From assembly GCA_002352215.1 (NCBI GenBank), contig DEIB01000038.1:1-64000 (forward strand): 64,000 bases of DNA, read 5' to 3'. The translations under genes and the position numbers were made by a program. Shown here piece by piece: positions 34,756 to 42,330 of this stretch (positions are counted from its first letter, which is position 1; the number at the start of each line of letters is the position of its first letter). The notes beneath the pieces are model-generated. The model was not told the origin of the DNA. It searched no databases and was given only the letters and a program-made list of their open reading frames with translations. The DNA comes from Chthonomonas sp. UBA2785. Its GTDB lineage: Bacteria; Armatimonadota; Fimbriimonadia; Fimbriimonadales; Fimbriimonadaceae.

Positions 34756-36016
34756 TGAAGCCGTCATTACCGTAACCAGCGGGAACGGTGGCAATGGCAG
34801 CGCCAGCATGCACCGCGAAAAGCACGTCCCGCGCGGCGGCCCCAACGGCGCCGATGGGGGGCGAGGGGGCGACGTCATTTTGCTCGCTCAACGAGGGTGC
34901 CGGACCCTCTTTGACGTGCGATTGCGCCAGCACATCGAGGCTCCGCACGGCAGTAATGCCCGCAATCAAATGGCCGGCCGCGATGCCGAGGATGTCACGA
35001 TCGTCGTGCCGGTCGGCACCATGGTCTACGACGACGAGGACAACGAACTCCTGGTTGACCTCTCCGCCGATGGCATGACCTACGTGGTGGCGCGCGGAGG
35101 GCGCGGCGGGCGTGGCAACAAGCACTTTACGAATAGTGTCAGGCAGGCACCGGCGTTTGCGGAGAACGGTGCGCCGGGCGAATCGTTCCGCGTTCGCCTC
35201 GAACTCAAACTCCTGGCCGACGTGGGCCTCATTGGTTTGCCCAATGCCGGCAAGTCTACGCTCATCGGCGCGTGTTCGGCGGCTCGTCCGAAGATCGGGG
35301 ACTACCCCTTCACCACCATCATCCCCAACCTCGGGGTGGTCAGGGTCGGGCACGATTCGTTCACCATGGCCGACATGCCGGGGCTGATTGAGGGCGCCAG
35401 TGAGGGTCTGGGCTTGGGGCACCAGTTCCTCAAGCACGTCGAGCGCACTCGAGTTCTCATCCACGTGGTGGATGCCTTCCCCATCGACGGCTCCGAACCC
35501 TGGGACAACTTCCGCGTGGTCGAGCAAGAACTGAGCAATTACAGCGAAGAACTCGCCTCTCGCCCGCGCCTCATCGCCCTCAACAAGGTTGACCTTGCCC
35601 CCGACCCCGAGTTCGTGGATTTGGTGAAGGAACCCTTCGTTGAGGCTGGCTACGAGGTCTTCCCGGTTTCTGGGGCGACCAACCAGGGTCTGGAACCCCT
35701 TCTCTTCCGCGCGGCGGCTCTGATTGACGAGAACGTCGTGGCCCCCGCCGTGCCGGTACTCAAACCCGCGCAATCCCGCAAGATGGACGATAAGTGGGAA
35801 GTCCGCGAAGACGACGGTGAATTCTTTGTGGAGGGCGCACGCATCGAGCGCCTGGTGCACATGACCAACCTCACCAACAAGGAAGCCCTGCGCTACCTCC
35901 ACCGCAAGCTGGAACGAATTGGGGTGATTGACGCACTGCGCGAAGCCGGAGCCACCGACGGCGACACCGTGGTTATCGCGGGCTGGGCGTTCGCCTTCCG
36001 GGATTGGGGGTCATAG
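34745..36016 (+). CDS. obgE: GTPase Obg/CgtA
   Basis: A 423-residue ribosome-associated GTPase. The Gly-rich Obg fold (GGNGSAS, RGGPNGADGGRGGDV, GGRGGRGNKHF) occupies residues 1-157. The G domain follows with G1 GLPNAGKST, DMPG and NKVD. A C-terminal OCT domain ends around VVIAGWAFAF. The start is TTG 34745, overlapping rimM by 11 bases, with GAGGAGG seven bases upstream deciding this start. Confidence 0.94.
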   Translation: MFLDEAVITVTSGNGGNGSASMHREKHVPRGGPNGADGGRGGDVILLAQRGCRTLFDVRLRQHIEAPHGSNARNQMAGRDAEDVTIVVPVGTMVYDDEDNELLVDLSADGMTYVVARGGRGGRGNKHFTNSVRQAPAFAENGAPGESFRVRLELKLLADVGLIGLPNAGKSTLIGACSAARPKIGDYPFTTIIPNLGVVRVGHDSFTMADMPGLIEGASEGLGLGHQFLKHVERTRVLIHVVDAFPIDGSEPWDNFRVVEQELSNYSEELASRPRLIALNKVDLAPDPEFVDLVKEPFVEAGYEVFPVSGATNQGLEPLLFRAAALIDENVVAPAVPVLKPAQSRKMDDKWEVREDDGEFFVEGARIERLVHMTNLTNKEALRYLHRKLERIGVIDALREAGATDGDTVVIAGWAFAFRDWGS

Positions 36017-36021
36017 GATTT

Positions 36022-36621
36022 ATGAAATACGGCATTCTGGGCGGCACCTTCGATCCGCCGCATAACGGTCACTTACATATCGCGCAAATCGCGTTGCGCG
36101 AACTCAAATTGGACGAGGTTGTGCTCGTGCCTGCCGGTTGGAACCCACTAAAGTTGATCCGTCCGGTCGCGAGTGGTCCCCAGCGATGGGAGATGTGCCA
36201 AGCCGCCATCGAGGGCGAGCCGCAGCTTTCCGTCTCGGACATCGAGCTCACGCAAAGCGGCCGAACCTACGCTTACGACACGATTCGAGAACTCAAACGG
36301 GCCCGCCCGGGCGATTACACCTTCATCGTGGGCGCGGATACGCTGCGCACCCTGCCCGAGTGGTATCAGATCGACAAACTCGCCGGGCTATGCCGCTTTG
36401 CGGCGTTCAACCGGGATGCCCTGCTGGTCTCCGACATCTTGGGGCAGCTCTCCACGATGATTGCCGACCGGGTGGTGACCATTTCGGCCCCGTTAGTACC
36501 AGTTTCATCGTCTAAAATTCGAGAAGCCCTCGCGCGCGGCGAGAGAATTGACCACTGGGTTCCCCCTGCCGTCGCGGATTACATTGAAAGGAGCAAACTT
36601 TATCACCCCGAAACCCATTGA
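36022..36621 (+). CDS. nadD: Nicotinate-nucleotide adenylyltransferase
   Basis: A 199-residue NAD biosynthesis enzyme. The nucleotidyltransferase motifs GGTFDPPHNGHL (the HxGH type) and VSSSKIREAL are both present, along with FIVGADTLRTLPEW. ATG 36022 follows AGGA closely and is preferred over 36004. The gene begins six bases after obg and overlaps the rsfS reading frame at its end, as often seen for nadD-rsfS. Confidence 0.94.
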   Translation: MKYGILGGTFDPPHNGHLHIAQIALRELKLDEVVLVPAGWNPLKLIRPVASGPQRWEMCQAAIEGEPQLSVSDIELTQSGRTYAYDTIRELKRARPGDYTFIVGADTLRTLPEWYQIDKLAGLCRFAAFNRDALLVSDILGQLSTMIADRVVTISAPLVPVSSSKIREALARGERIDHWVPPAVADYIERSKLYHPETH

Positions 36622-36976
36622 CACCGACGCCAAGGCCGCCTTGGTCCAGGAATACGCCGACGACATGAAGGCGATTGACATCGAAGTCATTGATGTCAGC
36701 CGCAAGACCTCGGTCACCTCGCGCCTCGTGATCTGCACGGGCACCAGCGACACCCACGTGAGTGCCATCGCGGACCGCGTGTTTGAGCGGATGAAGCACG
36801 ACCAAGGCATTGCCCCGGTGCAGCGCAATATGGGCCCCAAGATGGACGGCTGGGTAGTGGTGGACTACGGCGACGTTGTGTTCCACTGCTTCCGCGAAGA
36901 AAAGCGCCAATTCTACGACCTCGAAGCCCTCTGGAAGGACATTGGCGAAAACCCTGACCTGATTCCTGACGCGTGA
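36584..36976 (+). CDS. rsfS: Ribosomal silencing factor RsfS
   Basis: About 130 residues. The domain IEVIDVSRKTSVTSRLVICTGTSDTHVSAIADRVF...MGPKMDGWVVVDYGDVVFHCF is typical; it binds L14 and blocks subunit joining. No ATG or GTG fits the N-terminus. Canonical options are TTG 36548, 36584 or 36641. The best SD (AAAGGAG, 36587-36593) is eight bases from ATC 36602, so a non-standard ATC start is conceivable. I list TTG 36584 as the compromise. It overlaps nadD in another frame. Confidence 0.88.
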   Translation: MKGANFITPKPIDTDAKAALVQEYADDMKAIDIEVIDVSRKTSVTSRLVICTGTSDTHVSAIADRVFERMKHDQGIAPVQRNMGPKMDGWVVVDYGDVVFHCFREEKRQFYDLEALWKDIGENPDLIPDA

Positions 36977-37749
36977 ACGAGCACGACACCGACGCCACGC
37001 CGGACGCGACGCCCGAAGCCAACCCGGACGTGCCCCTGGCCGAGAACCCGGAGCCGCATGAAGAATCGGCTCCGGAGGCCGAGGTTGTCGAAATCGCTCC
37101 GGCGACCCCGGCGGAGATTGAACGCGCCGAGTTCTTGATTCGCCAAGCGCATCTTTTGCGCCAGCGCGGGCAAAACACCGAAGCCTCGCGCAGCCTGGAA
37201 GAAGCCGCCAAGATCGCCCCTGGCCACGCCGCTACCCAGATTGCCGTGGGCGATAGCTACGCCGCCCGCAGCCGTTGGGACAAGGCCCGCGCTTGCTACG
37301 AACTAGCCATGCGCGTAGACCCCACCAACCGCGAGGCCGAAAGCAAGTACGGCGAGGCCGTTTTGAAGGAGAAAGGCATGGACGAAGCCCTGCTCTTGCA
37401 CTCAATTGATGGCGGCACCGGTGCGGCCAGCCCCAAGGCGGCCACCATGCTTAGCGTCCTCCTCCCGGGCCTTGGCCAGATCGTGATGGGACAAACCCGC
37501 AAGGGGGTGCTTCTCATGGTGACCTGGGCGCTTGCGATCATCATGATCAACCTTATGCCGGGGGGCTTCAATGGCCTGATGAGCCTGTTTGGCGCCAGTC
37601 GCGAAGAGTTCAATCCGAGTGTGCTCCTTCCCTGCTTCGTGGCGGTGGCGGCCCACATGGGATCGATCTTCGATGCCGCCAGCCAAGCCAAGCGCGCCCA
37701 ACCAGTTCGCATCGAGCGGCCTGTGCCGCCGGTTGACAAGCCGTTCTAG
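36973..37749 (+). CDS. TPR protein with C-terminal membrane domain
   Basis: 258 residues from GTG 36973, which overlaps the rsfS stop as GTGA. A Pro/Glu-rich disordered N-terminus (residues 1-45) is followed by two to three TPR units (FLIRQAHLLRQRGQNTEASRSLEEAAKI and RARSRW-type units). The C-terminal membrane part begins with LSVLLPGLGQIVMGQTRKG, a signature seen in DUF5683/TM2-like small membrane domains. The role is unknown; the operon suggests a housekeeping link. Confidence 0.65.
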   Translation: MNEHDTDATPDATPEANPDVPLAENPEPHEESAPEAEVVEIAPATPAEIERAEFLIRQAHLLRQRGQNTEASRSLEEAAKIAPGHAATQIAVGDSYAARSRWDKARACYELAMRVDPTNREAESKYGEAVLKEKGMDEALLLHSIDGGTGAASPKAATMLSVLLPGLGQIVMGQTRKGVLLMVTWALAIIMINLMPGGFNGLMSLFGASREEFNPSVLLPCFVAVAAHMGSIFDAASQAKRAQPVRIERPVPPVDKPF

Positions 37750-37763
37750 CTTGGCTTAGTTTC

Positions 37764-37780
37764 TTGGCGATAATCGCCAA
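37764..37780. promoter_or_regulatory. Perfect palindrome upstream of the HD-GYP gene (putative operator)
   Basis: TTGGCGAT-A-ATCGCCAA is a perfect 8+1+8 inverted repeat that ends 12 bases before the ATG at 37793. Its centre contains GATAAT, a five-of-six match to a -10 box, although no good -35 is seen. The position fits a repressor site or a short leader hairpin. Confidence 0.5.
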
Positions 37781-37792
37781 CAATAGGTTCGT

Positions 37793-39130
37793 ATGGACCG
37801 CTCGCCCACCAAAGCCGAGATCCTCGGCGCCCTAAGCCACGCGCTGGACTTGGTGGAAGGCCAACCGGAAGGCCACGCCGAGCGCTCTGCCCGCATTGCC
37901 TTGCGCCTGGGTCAGCAGTTGGGTCTGGATGACGCTACGCTGAACAACCTCTACTTCGCGGGGGTGCTTAAAGATTCGGGCTGCTCCAACAATGCGGTGC
38001 GCATTGCCAAGATGTTTGGGGGTGATGAGCATCTCTCCAAGAAGGCCGTCAAGCTCATTGACTGGACCAACGCGCTGGAATCCGTGAAGTTTGCCTTTCA
38101 GTACACCGAAGTTGGCCAGTCGCTAGGGAGCAAGCTTCGGCGCATGGCCGCCAATATCGGCCCGCCGGGGCAAGTGATGAACGAGGTCACGGAGGCCCGC
38201 TGCACCCGGGGGGCGGCTATTGCGGCTCGCCTTGGCTTTGGGCTGGATGTGGCGGATGCCGTGCTCTACCTGGATGAGCACTGGGATGGCCAAGGAGCGC
38301 CCTATGGGAAGCGAGGCGACGAAATTCCTTTGATGGCGCAGATCTTGTGCCTGGCGCAGACGTTTGAAGTGTTCATGGTGGCATTTGGCCTTACAAACGC
38401 TTACGACATGCTGGCGGATCGGCAGGGCAAGTGGTTTAGCCCTGAGCTGTGCGCGGCCATGCGCGCCCTGGAAAACGAGAATGAGTTTTGGGCGGGGCAA
38501 GAAGCCTGCGACATGACGCCCTTCCGTCCCTTGCTGGATGAGAGTGCGGCTCTGGATGCCGACATTGACTCCATTTGCGAGGCCTTCGCCATGATCATTG
38601 ACGCGAAGTCAAGCTTCACCGCCGAACACAGCACCCGGGTGACGCAATATGCCGTGGCGTTATCGCTGCAGTTCGGATTCGATGAAGGCCAAATCCAGAC
38701 GATGCGGCGCGCCGGCCTGCTGCACGACATCGGCAAGCTGGGGGTGCCCACCACGATTCTCGAAAAGCCGGGCCGCTTGGACGAAGCTGAGTTCGCTCGG
38801 GTGCGCGAGCATCCGAAGTACTCGGACTCCATTTTGCGCCCGATCCCGACCTTTGCCGCCATCGCCGAACTAGCCAGTTCTCACCACGAGCGACTAGATG
38901 GCAAAGGCTACTGGCGAGGCCTGGGAGCGGAGCAACTTCCGCTTGACGCCCGAATTCTCACGGCCGCTGACGTGTTCGATGCCCTCACCGCCCGGCGCCC
39001 TTACCGAGACGCCATGCCAGTGAGCGAGGCCCTGGCCATCATGCGAAAAGACGAAGGCACGGCCTTTGATGGAGCCTGTTTGGCCGCACTCTCTGAGATT
39101 TACGAAGACAAGCAATTGGCCGCGGCCTAG
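37793..39130 (+). CDS. HD-GYP domain protein with degenerate N-terminal HD-GYP copy
   Basis: 445 residues. The C-terminal half is a full HD-GYP module with the metal motifs LLHDIGKLGVP (about residue 308) and SHHERLDGKGYWRGLGAEQLPLDARIL. Such proteins hydrolyse cyclic di-GMP or related messengers. The N-terminal half appears to be a second, decayed copy: LKDSGC replaces LHDIGK, and YLDEHWDGQGAPYGKRGDEIPLMAQIL mirrors the GYP block. No membrane segment or receiver domain. The gene stands alone, with a palindrome just before the start. Confidence 0.85.
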   Translation: MDRSPTKAEILGALSHALDLVEGQPEGHAERSARIALRLGQQLGLDDATLNNLYFAGVLKDSGCSNNAVRIAKMFGGDEHLSKKAVKLIDWTNALESVKFAFQYTEVGQSLGSKLRRMAANIGPPGQVMNEVTEARCTRGAAIAARLGFGLDVADAVLYLDEHWDGQGAPYGKRGDEIPLMAQILCLAQTFEVFMVAFGLTNAYDMLADRQGKWFSPELCAAMRALENENEFWAGQEACDMTPFRPLLDESAALDADIDSICEAFAMIIDAKSSFTAEHSTRVTQYAVALSLQFGFDEGQIQTMRRAGLLHDIGKLGVPTTILEKPGRLDEAEFARVREHPKYSDSILRPIPTFAAIAELASSHHERLDGKGYWRGLGAEQLPLDARILTAADVFDALTARRPYRDAMPVSEALAIMRKDEGTAFDGACLAALSEIYEDKQLAAA

Positions 39131-40038
39131 AATCCGCCCACTTCACGGGGCCGGAACACCACAACCCCCGTCACTCGCGGTTGCCTCTTAATCGCCTCGA
39201 GAAAACCCTGCTGCTTCACCACCATTTTCTGGGAAGAGGAGGCATGCAAGAAGTACGTCTTCCCTTCCTCATCCCGCACAAACAGGCCAACGTGGCTGGT
39301 GTCCAGCCCCTCCCGGTCGGTGGTAATGCCAATCAGGTCGCCGGTGCGCAAGCGAGTTTCCGCGCCCCCCAGGGCCGACAACGGCACATACGGCAACCGG
39401 AGCCCGCTCAGGCGGTTCTCATGCTGCTTCAGCGCCGAGATCATCGGGGCCCCACCGGCGGCAATCGCGGGGTACTTGTCCGCGTTCTGGGTCATGAAGT
39501 TGATGCGCTTAAACTCCGTCACCGCGCCGGGGAGTTCACCCGCCAAGTTCGTACCCAGCTGCCGCTGACCCATGTCGTAGAACCATTCGGTGGTGTAGTG
39601 CAGGCGGCTAGCGTAGCCCGTGTTGCGCCCGTTACGGTAGCGGGTTTCCTCCACTAGCTTCACCAGTTGTTCCGGGGTCTGCGGGCTTCCTTTCAGCCAG
39701 CGCGCAATATTGAAACTCACCTCGGCTAGGGTCACACAGTCCAGGCCATCCAGCACCACCGTGCAGACTTCCCTATCGGGGTTTGTGTCCAGCGTGCCTC
39801 CCACATAGGGAGTGCCCAAAAAGAACTCTGCCACCCGAACCGTTCGTTCACCAATCGGTAAGGACACCCATTGCTCTGCCCGCGCCGCTCGCTGAATTTC
39901 GCCCAGAACCGCTGCATCCGGCGGAGCAACGACCGGACCCGACGCCAGCGCCAGAATAAGGCTTACCACCAAGGCTCCTGCTGCGCCAGCCACAGCCGTA
40001 GGTGCGGAATCTCGTGGATAAGGCTTGCCCCCGGGCAA
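39127..40038 (-). CDS. DUF1460 family, N-acetylmuramoyl-L-alanine amidase-like protein
   Basis: 303 residues with an N-terminal membrane/signal helix (AGALVVSLILALASG). The mature part FFLGTPYVGGTLD...VVLDGLDCVTLAEVSFNIARWL contains the Cys (in GLDCVT) and later HVGLFV and FLHASSSQKMVV of NlpC/P60-like DUF1460 proteins. Probably a periplasmic murein or murein-peptide hydrolase. The start is uncertain: ATG 40038 overlaps the amidase gene by 76 bases, and GTG 39993 is an alternative. The stop shares CTAG with the HD-GYP gene. Confidence 0.75.
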   Translation of the reverse strand: MPGGKPYPRDSAPTAVAGAAGALVVSLILALASGPVVAPPDAAVLGEIQRAARAEQWVSLPIGERTVRVAEFFLGTPYVGGTLDTNPDREVCTVVLDGLDCVTLAEVSFNIARWLKGSPQTPEQLVKLVEETRYRNGRNTGYASRLHYTTEWFYDMGQRQLGTNLAGELPGAVTEFKRINFMTQNADKYPAIAAGGAPMISALKQHENRLSGLRLPYVPLSALGGAETRLRTGDLIGITTDREGLDTSHVGLFVRDEEGKTYFLHASSSQKMVVKQQGFLEAIKRQPRVTGVVVFRPREVGGF

Positions 40039-40610
40039 TCGGTTTCACCCGGCGCAAAGTCCACGTGCCCTTTGATGGCATGCGGAAACACCTTGTGTTC
40101 ACGCGCCAAATACGAAGTCAGTTGATACAAAGACTGCCTCTGTGGTTCATGCAGCGTGTCCTCGGGGAACAACCCCTCCACCACGATCAGCAGGTGCCCC
40201 CGCACGTCGTATGACGTGTTGGTGTCGCCGGGCAGTTCCACCGGGCGCGCCTCGGCAATCCGCCCGCTCCAGTCAATGTAGTAGTGGTAAGGGATGTCCG
40301 TCCACTGCGGCTTGGTGCGCCCCCCGGCCAGTTGATCCTCGCGCTGAGACCACGCTTGCAGTCCGCGCAGTTTGTCGCCAAAGTCCCGCTGGGGAGTCTG
40401 CTTCACGCCCGTGTGGTGGATCGTAATTCGCGTGATGGTGTGCGGCTCCATCGGCAGCACTGGAGGCTTGGCTCCCCACTCTTCCCGGGTCCAAATGGCC
40501 GGCTTGGTGCCGTTCGTCGGCACGTCGGGCGCCTTCCAGTGATCACTCATCAAGGCCAAGGCGAGAAACATAGGCAGGAGAGTACCCCTGCGTGGTAAAC
40601 CGTCCCCCAT
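39963..40610 (-). CDS. N-acetylmuramoyl-L-alanine amidase (Amidase_2/PGRP fold)
   Basis: 215 residues from ATG 40610. The short leader LPRRGTLLPMFLALALMS could be a signal peptide. The zinc ligands of the amidase_2 fold are visible: ITIHHTGVK (first His), GHLLIVVEG, and GHVDFAPGETDCPG (His and Cys). It cleaves the amide between muramic acid and the stem peptide, or recycles murein fragments. The reading upstream to 40769 is antisense to the neighbouring gene and unlikely. It forms a wall-hydrolase pair with the DUF1460 gene. Confidence 0.82.
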   Translation of the reverse strand: MGDGLPRRGTLLPMFLALALMSDHWKAPDVPTNGTKPAIWTREEWGAKPPVLPMEPHTITRITIHHTGVKQTPQRDFGDKLRGLQAWSQREDQLAGGRTKPQWTDIPYHYYIDWSGRIAEARPVELPGDTNTSYDVRGHLLIVVEGLFPEDTLHEPQRQSLYQLTSYLAREHKVFPHAIKGHVDFAPGETDCPGASLIHEIPHLRLWLAQQEPWW

Positions 40611-42282
40611 GGGCATTGACCCCCGCATTTCTCGGAGTGACTTCTTCCGTTCAGTGGCCGTTCTCGGGGCCGTCGTCGCCGCGCAGCCGGCTGCTTTCCC
40701 GCAGACCCCCGAAGAGTGGACAGAAGCTGACCTGGCCCGCGCCGAGCGGCTGGCCGGGATCACCCTCACCGAAGATCAGCGCAAGGCCCTCCTCCGCAAC
40801 ATCCTCACCCAGGCGGACACGATGAAGGAGCTGCGGGCGCAGCCCATCCCTAATCATGTAGCGCCCATGATTCCCTTCCGGGTGTGGGGTCGCCAGGGCG
40901 AGGCGGCTTCCGACACGTTTGTCGAGGTTGCCCCTCGCGGCCGCATCCGCCGGCCCGAGCGAGAATCCGACCTCATGTTCCTCACCGTGGCCGATCTGGG
41001 TCACCTCATTCGCACGCGTCAGGTCACTTCCCGCCTGCTTACGGAAATCTCCTTAGAACGTCTCCGCACCCTCGGCCCCAAGCTGAACTGCGTCATCAGC
41101 CTGCTCGAAGATCGTGCCCTGGCCCTGGCCGATACTCTCGACGAGGAAACCAAGCGAGGCCGGCTGCGCAGTCACCTGCACGGCATCCCGGTCGCCCTCA
41201 AGGATCTCTATTCGGCGCAAGGAGCCCCGACCACGTGGGGCGCCGCCCCGTACCAGAACCAATACATCGACTCCGACGCCGAAGTGGTGAAGAAGCTCGA
41301 GGCCGCGGGAGCCGTGCCCGTCGCCAAGACAAGCGTCGGCGCGCTCGCCTACGGTGATCTTTGGTTTGGCGGGCTCACTCGCAATCCGTGGAACCCCGAA
41401 CAGGGCTCCAGCGGCTCCAGTGCCGGCAGCGCTGCGGCCGTGGCGGCGGGCCTCGTGCCCTTTGCCATGGGCACGGAAACGCTGGGCAGCATTGTTTCGC
41501 CTTCCCAGCGTTGCCGGGTCACGGGCTTCCGCCCAACGTTCGGGTTTGTCAGCCGCGCCGGAGCCATGACCCTCAGCTGGACCATGGACAAATGCGGCCC
41601 CATCTGCCGCACCGCCGAAGATGCCGCACTGGCCATGAGCGCCATTGTCGGCCTCGACCCCAAAGACCCGGCGACCGTGGAGCGCCCGTTCCGCTACCGC
41701 CCCCTGCGCAATCTCAAGAACCTCAAGATTGCCCACGTGGCGACCTCACCTCTCGAAGGCACCGAAACGGCCAGCGTGATGGAGACCGTACTGGGATGGG
41801 TGCGCGAACTCGAAGGCGACCCGCAAGCGGCCATCTTCACCGGCCCGCAAGCCGGGATTGACGATGTCCTGGTCATCGAAGCCGCTGCCGCCTTTGATGA
41901 TCTAACCACCAGCGGCCGGGTAGATGAAATGAAAGGCAGCCTGTGGCCGCCCATCTTCCGCTCCGCCATGTTCTTCACGGGCGTGGACTATCTGCAGGCG
42001 ATGCGCAAGCGCACCCTGCTCCAACAGACTTTTGAATCGGAGTTCGGCGATTACGACGTGATCATTGCCCCCGACCGCGCGGGTGAACTCCTTATCACCA
42101 CCAATCTCACCGGGCACCCGCAGATCTACATTCCGCTCGGGCCGGATGAGCAGGGTCGCCCGCAGGGGTTCAGCATCATCGGACGGCTGTACGAAGACGC
42201 CAAATTGCTGGCCATTGCCGACCTCATCCAACGGAAATCGGACTGGTATCTCCGCCAACCGGACCTCTCGGGACTGGCGTAG
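40609..42282 (+). CDS. Amidase signature family enzyme, exported
   Basis: 557 residues. The N-terminal SRSDFFRSVAVLGAVVAAQPAAF looks like a signal peptide, close to a Tat leader but with SR instead of RR. The Ser-cisSer-Lys catalytic set is present: Lys in GIPVALKDLY, the Gly/Ser-rich QGSSGSSAGSAAAVAAGLV, and GSIVSPSQRCRVTGFRPTFG. It is GatA-like in fold, but the export signal and lack of GatB/GatC neighbours argue against tRNA amidation. The substrate is unknown. Its ATG overlaps the divergent amidase ATG in the shared CATG. Confidence 0.82.
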   Translation: MGIDPRISRSDFFRSVAVLGAVVAAQPAAFPQTPEEWTEADLARAERLAGITLTEDQRKALLRNILTQADTMKELRAQPIPNHVAPMIPFRVWGRQGEAASDTFVEVAPRGRIRRPERESDLMFLTVADLGHLIRTRQVTSRLLTEISLERLRTLGPKLNCVISLLEDRALALADTLDEETKRGRLRSHLHGIPVALKDLYSAQGAPTTWGAAPYQNQYIDSDAEVVKKLEAAGAVPVAKTSVGALAYGDLWFGGLTRNPWNPEQGSSGSSAGSAAAVAAGLVPFAMGTETLGSIVSPSQRCRVTGFRPTFGFVSRAGAMTLSWTMDKCGPICRTAEDAALAMSAIVGLDPKDPATVERPFRYRPLRNLKNLKIAHVATSPLEGTETASVMETVLGWVRELEGDPQAAIFTGPQAGIDDVLVIEAAAAFDDLTTSGRVDEMKGSLWPPIFRSAMFFTGVDYLQAMRKRTLLQQTFESEFGDYDVIIAPDRAGELLITTNLTGHPQIYIPLGPDEQGRPQGFSIIGRLYEDAKLLAIADLIQRKSDWYLRQPDLSGLA

Positions 42283-42330
42283 GAACCGATACACGACCGG
42301 AAAACGTTCTATTTTGTAAGGGTATTCCTC

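Noticed and set aside
34742..35902. Long open frame antisense to obg (386 codons)
   Set aside because: Fully covered by the unmistakable Obg gene; composition typical of antisense reading.
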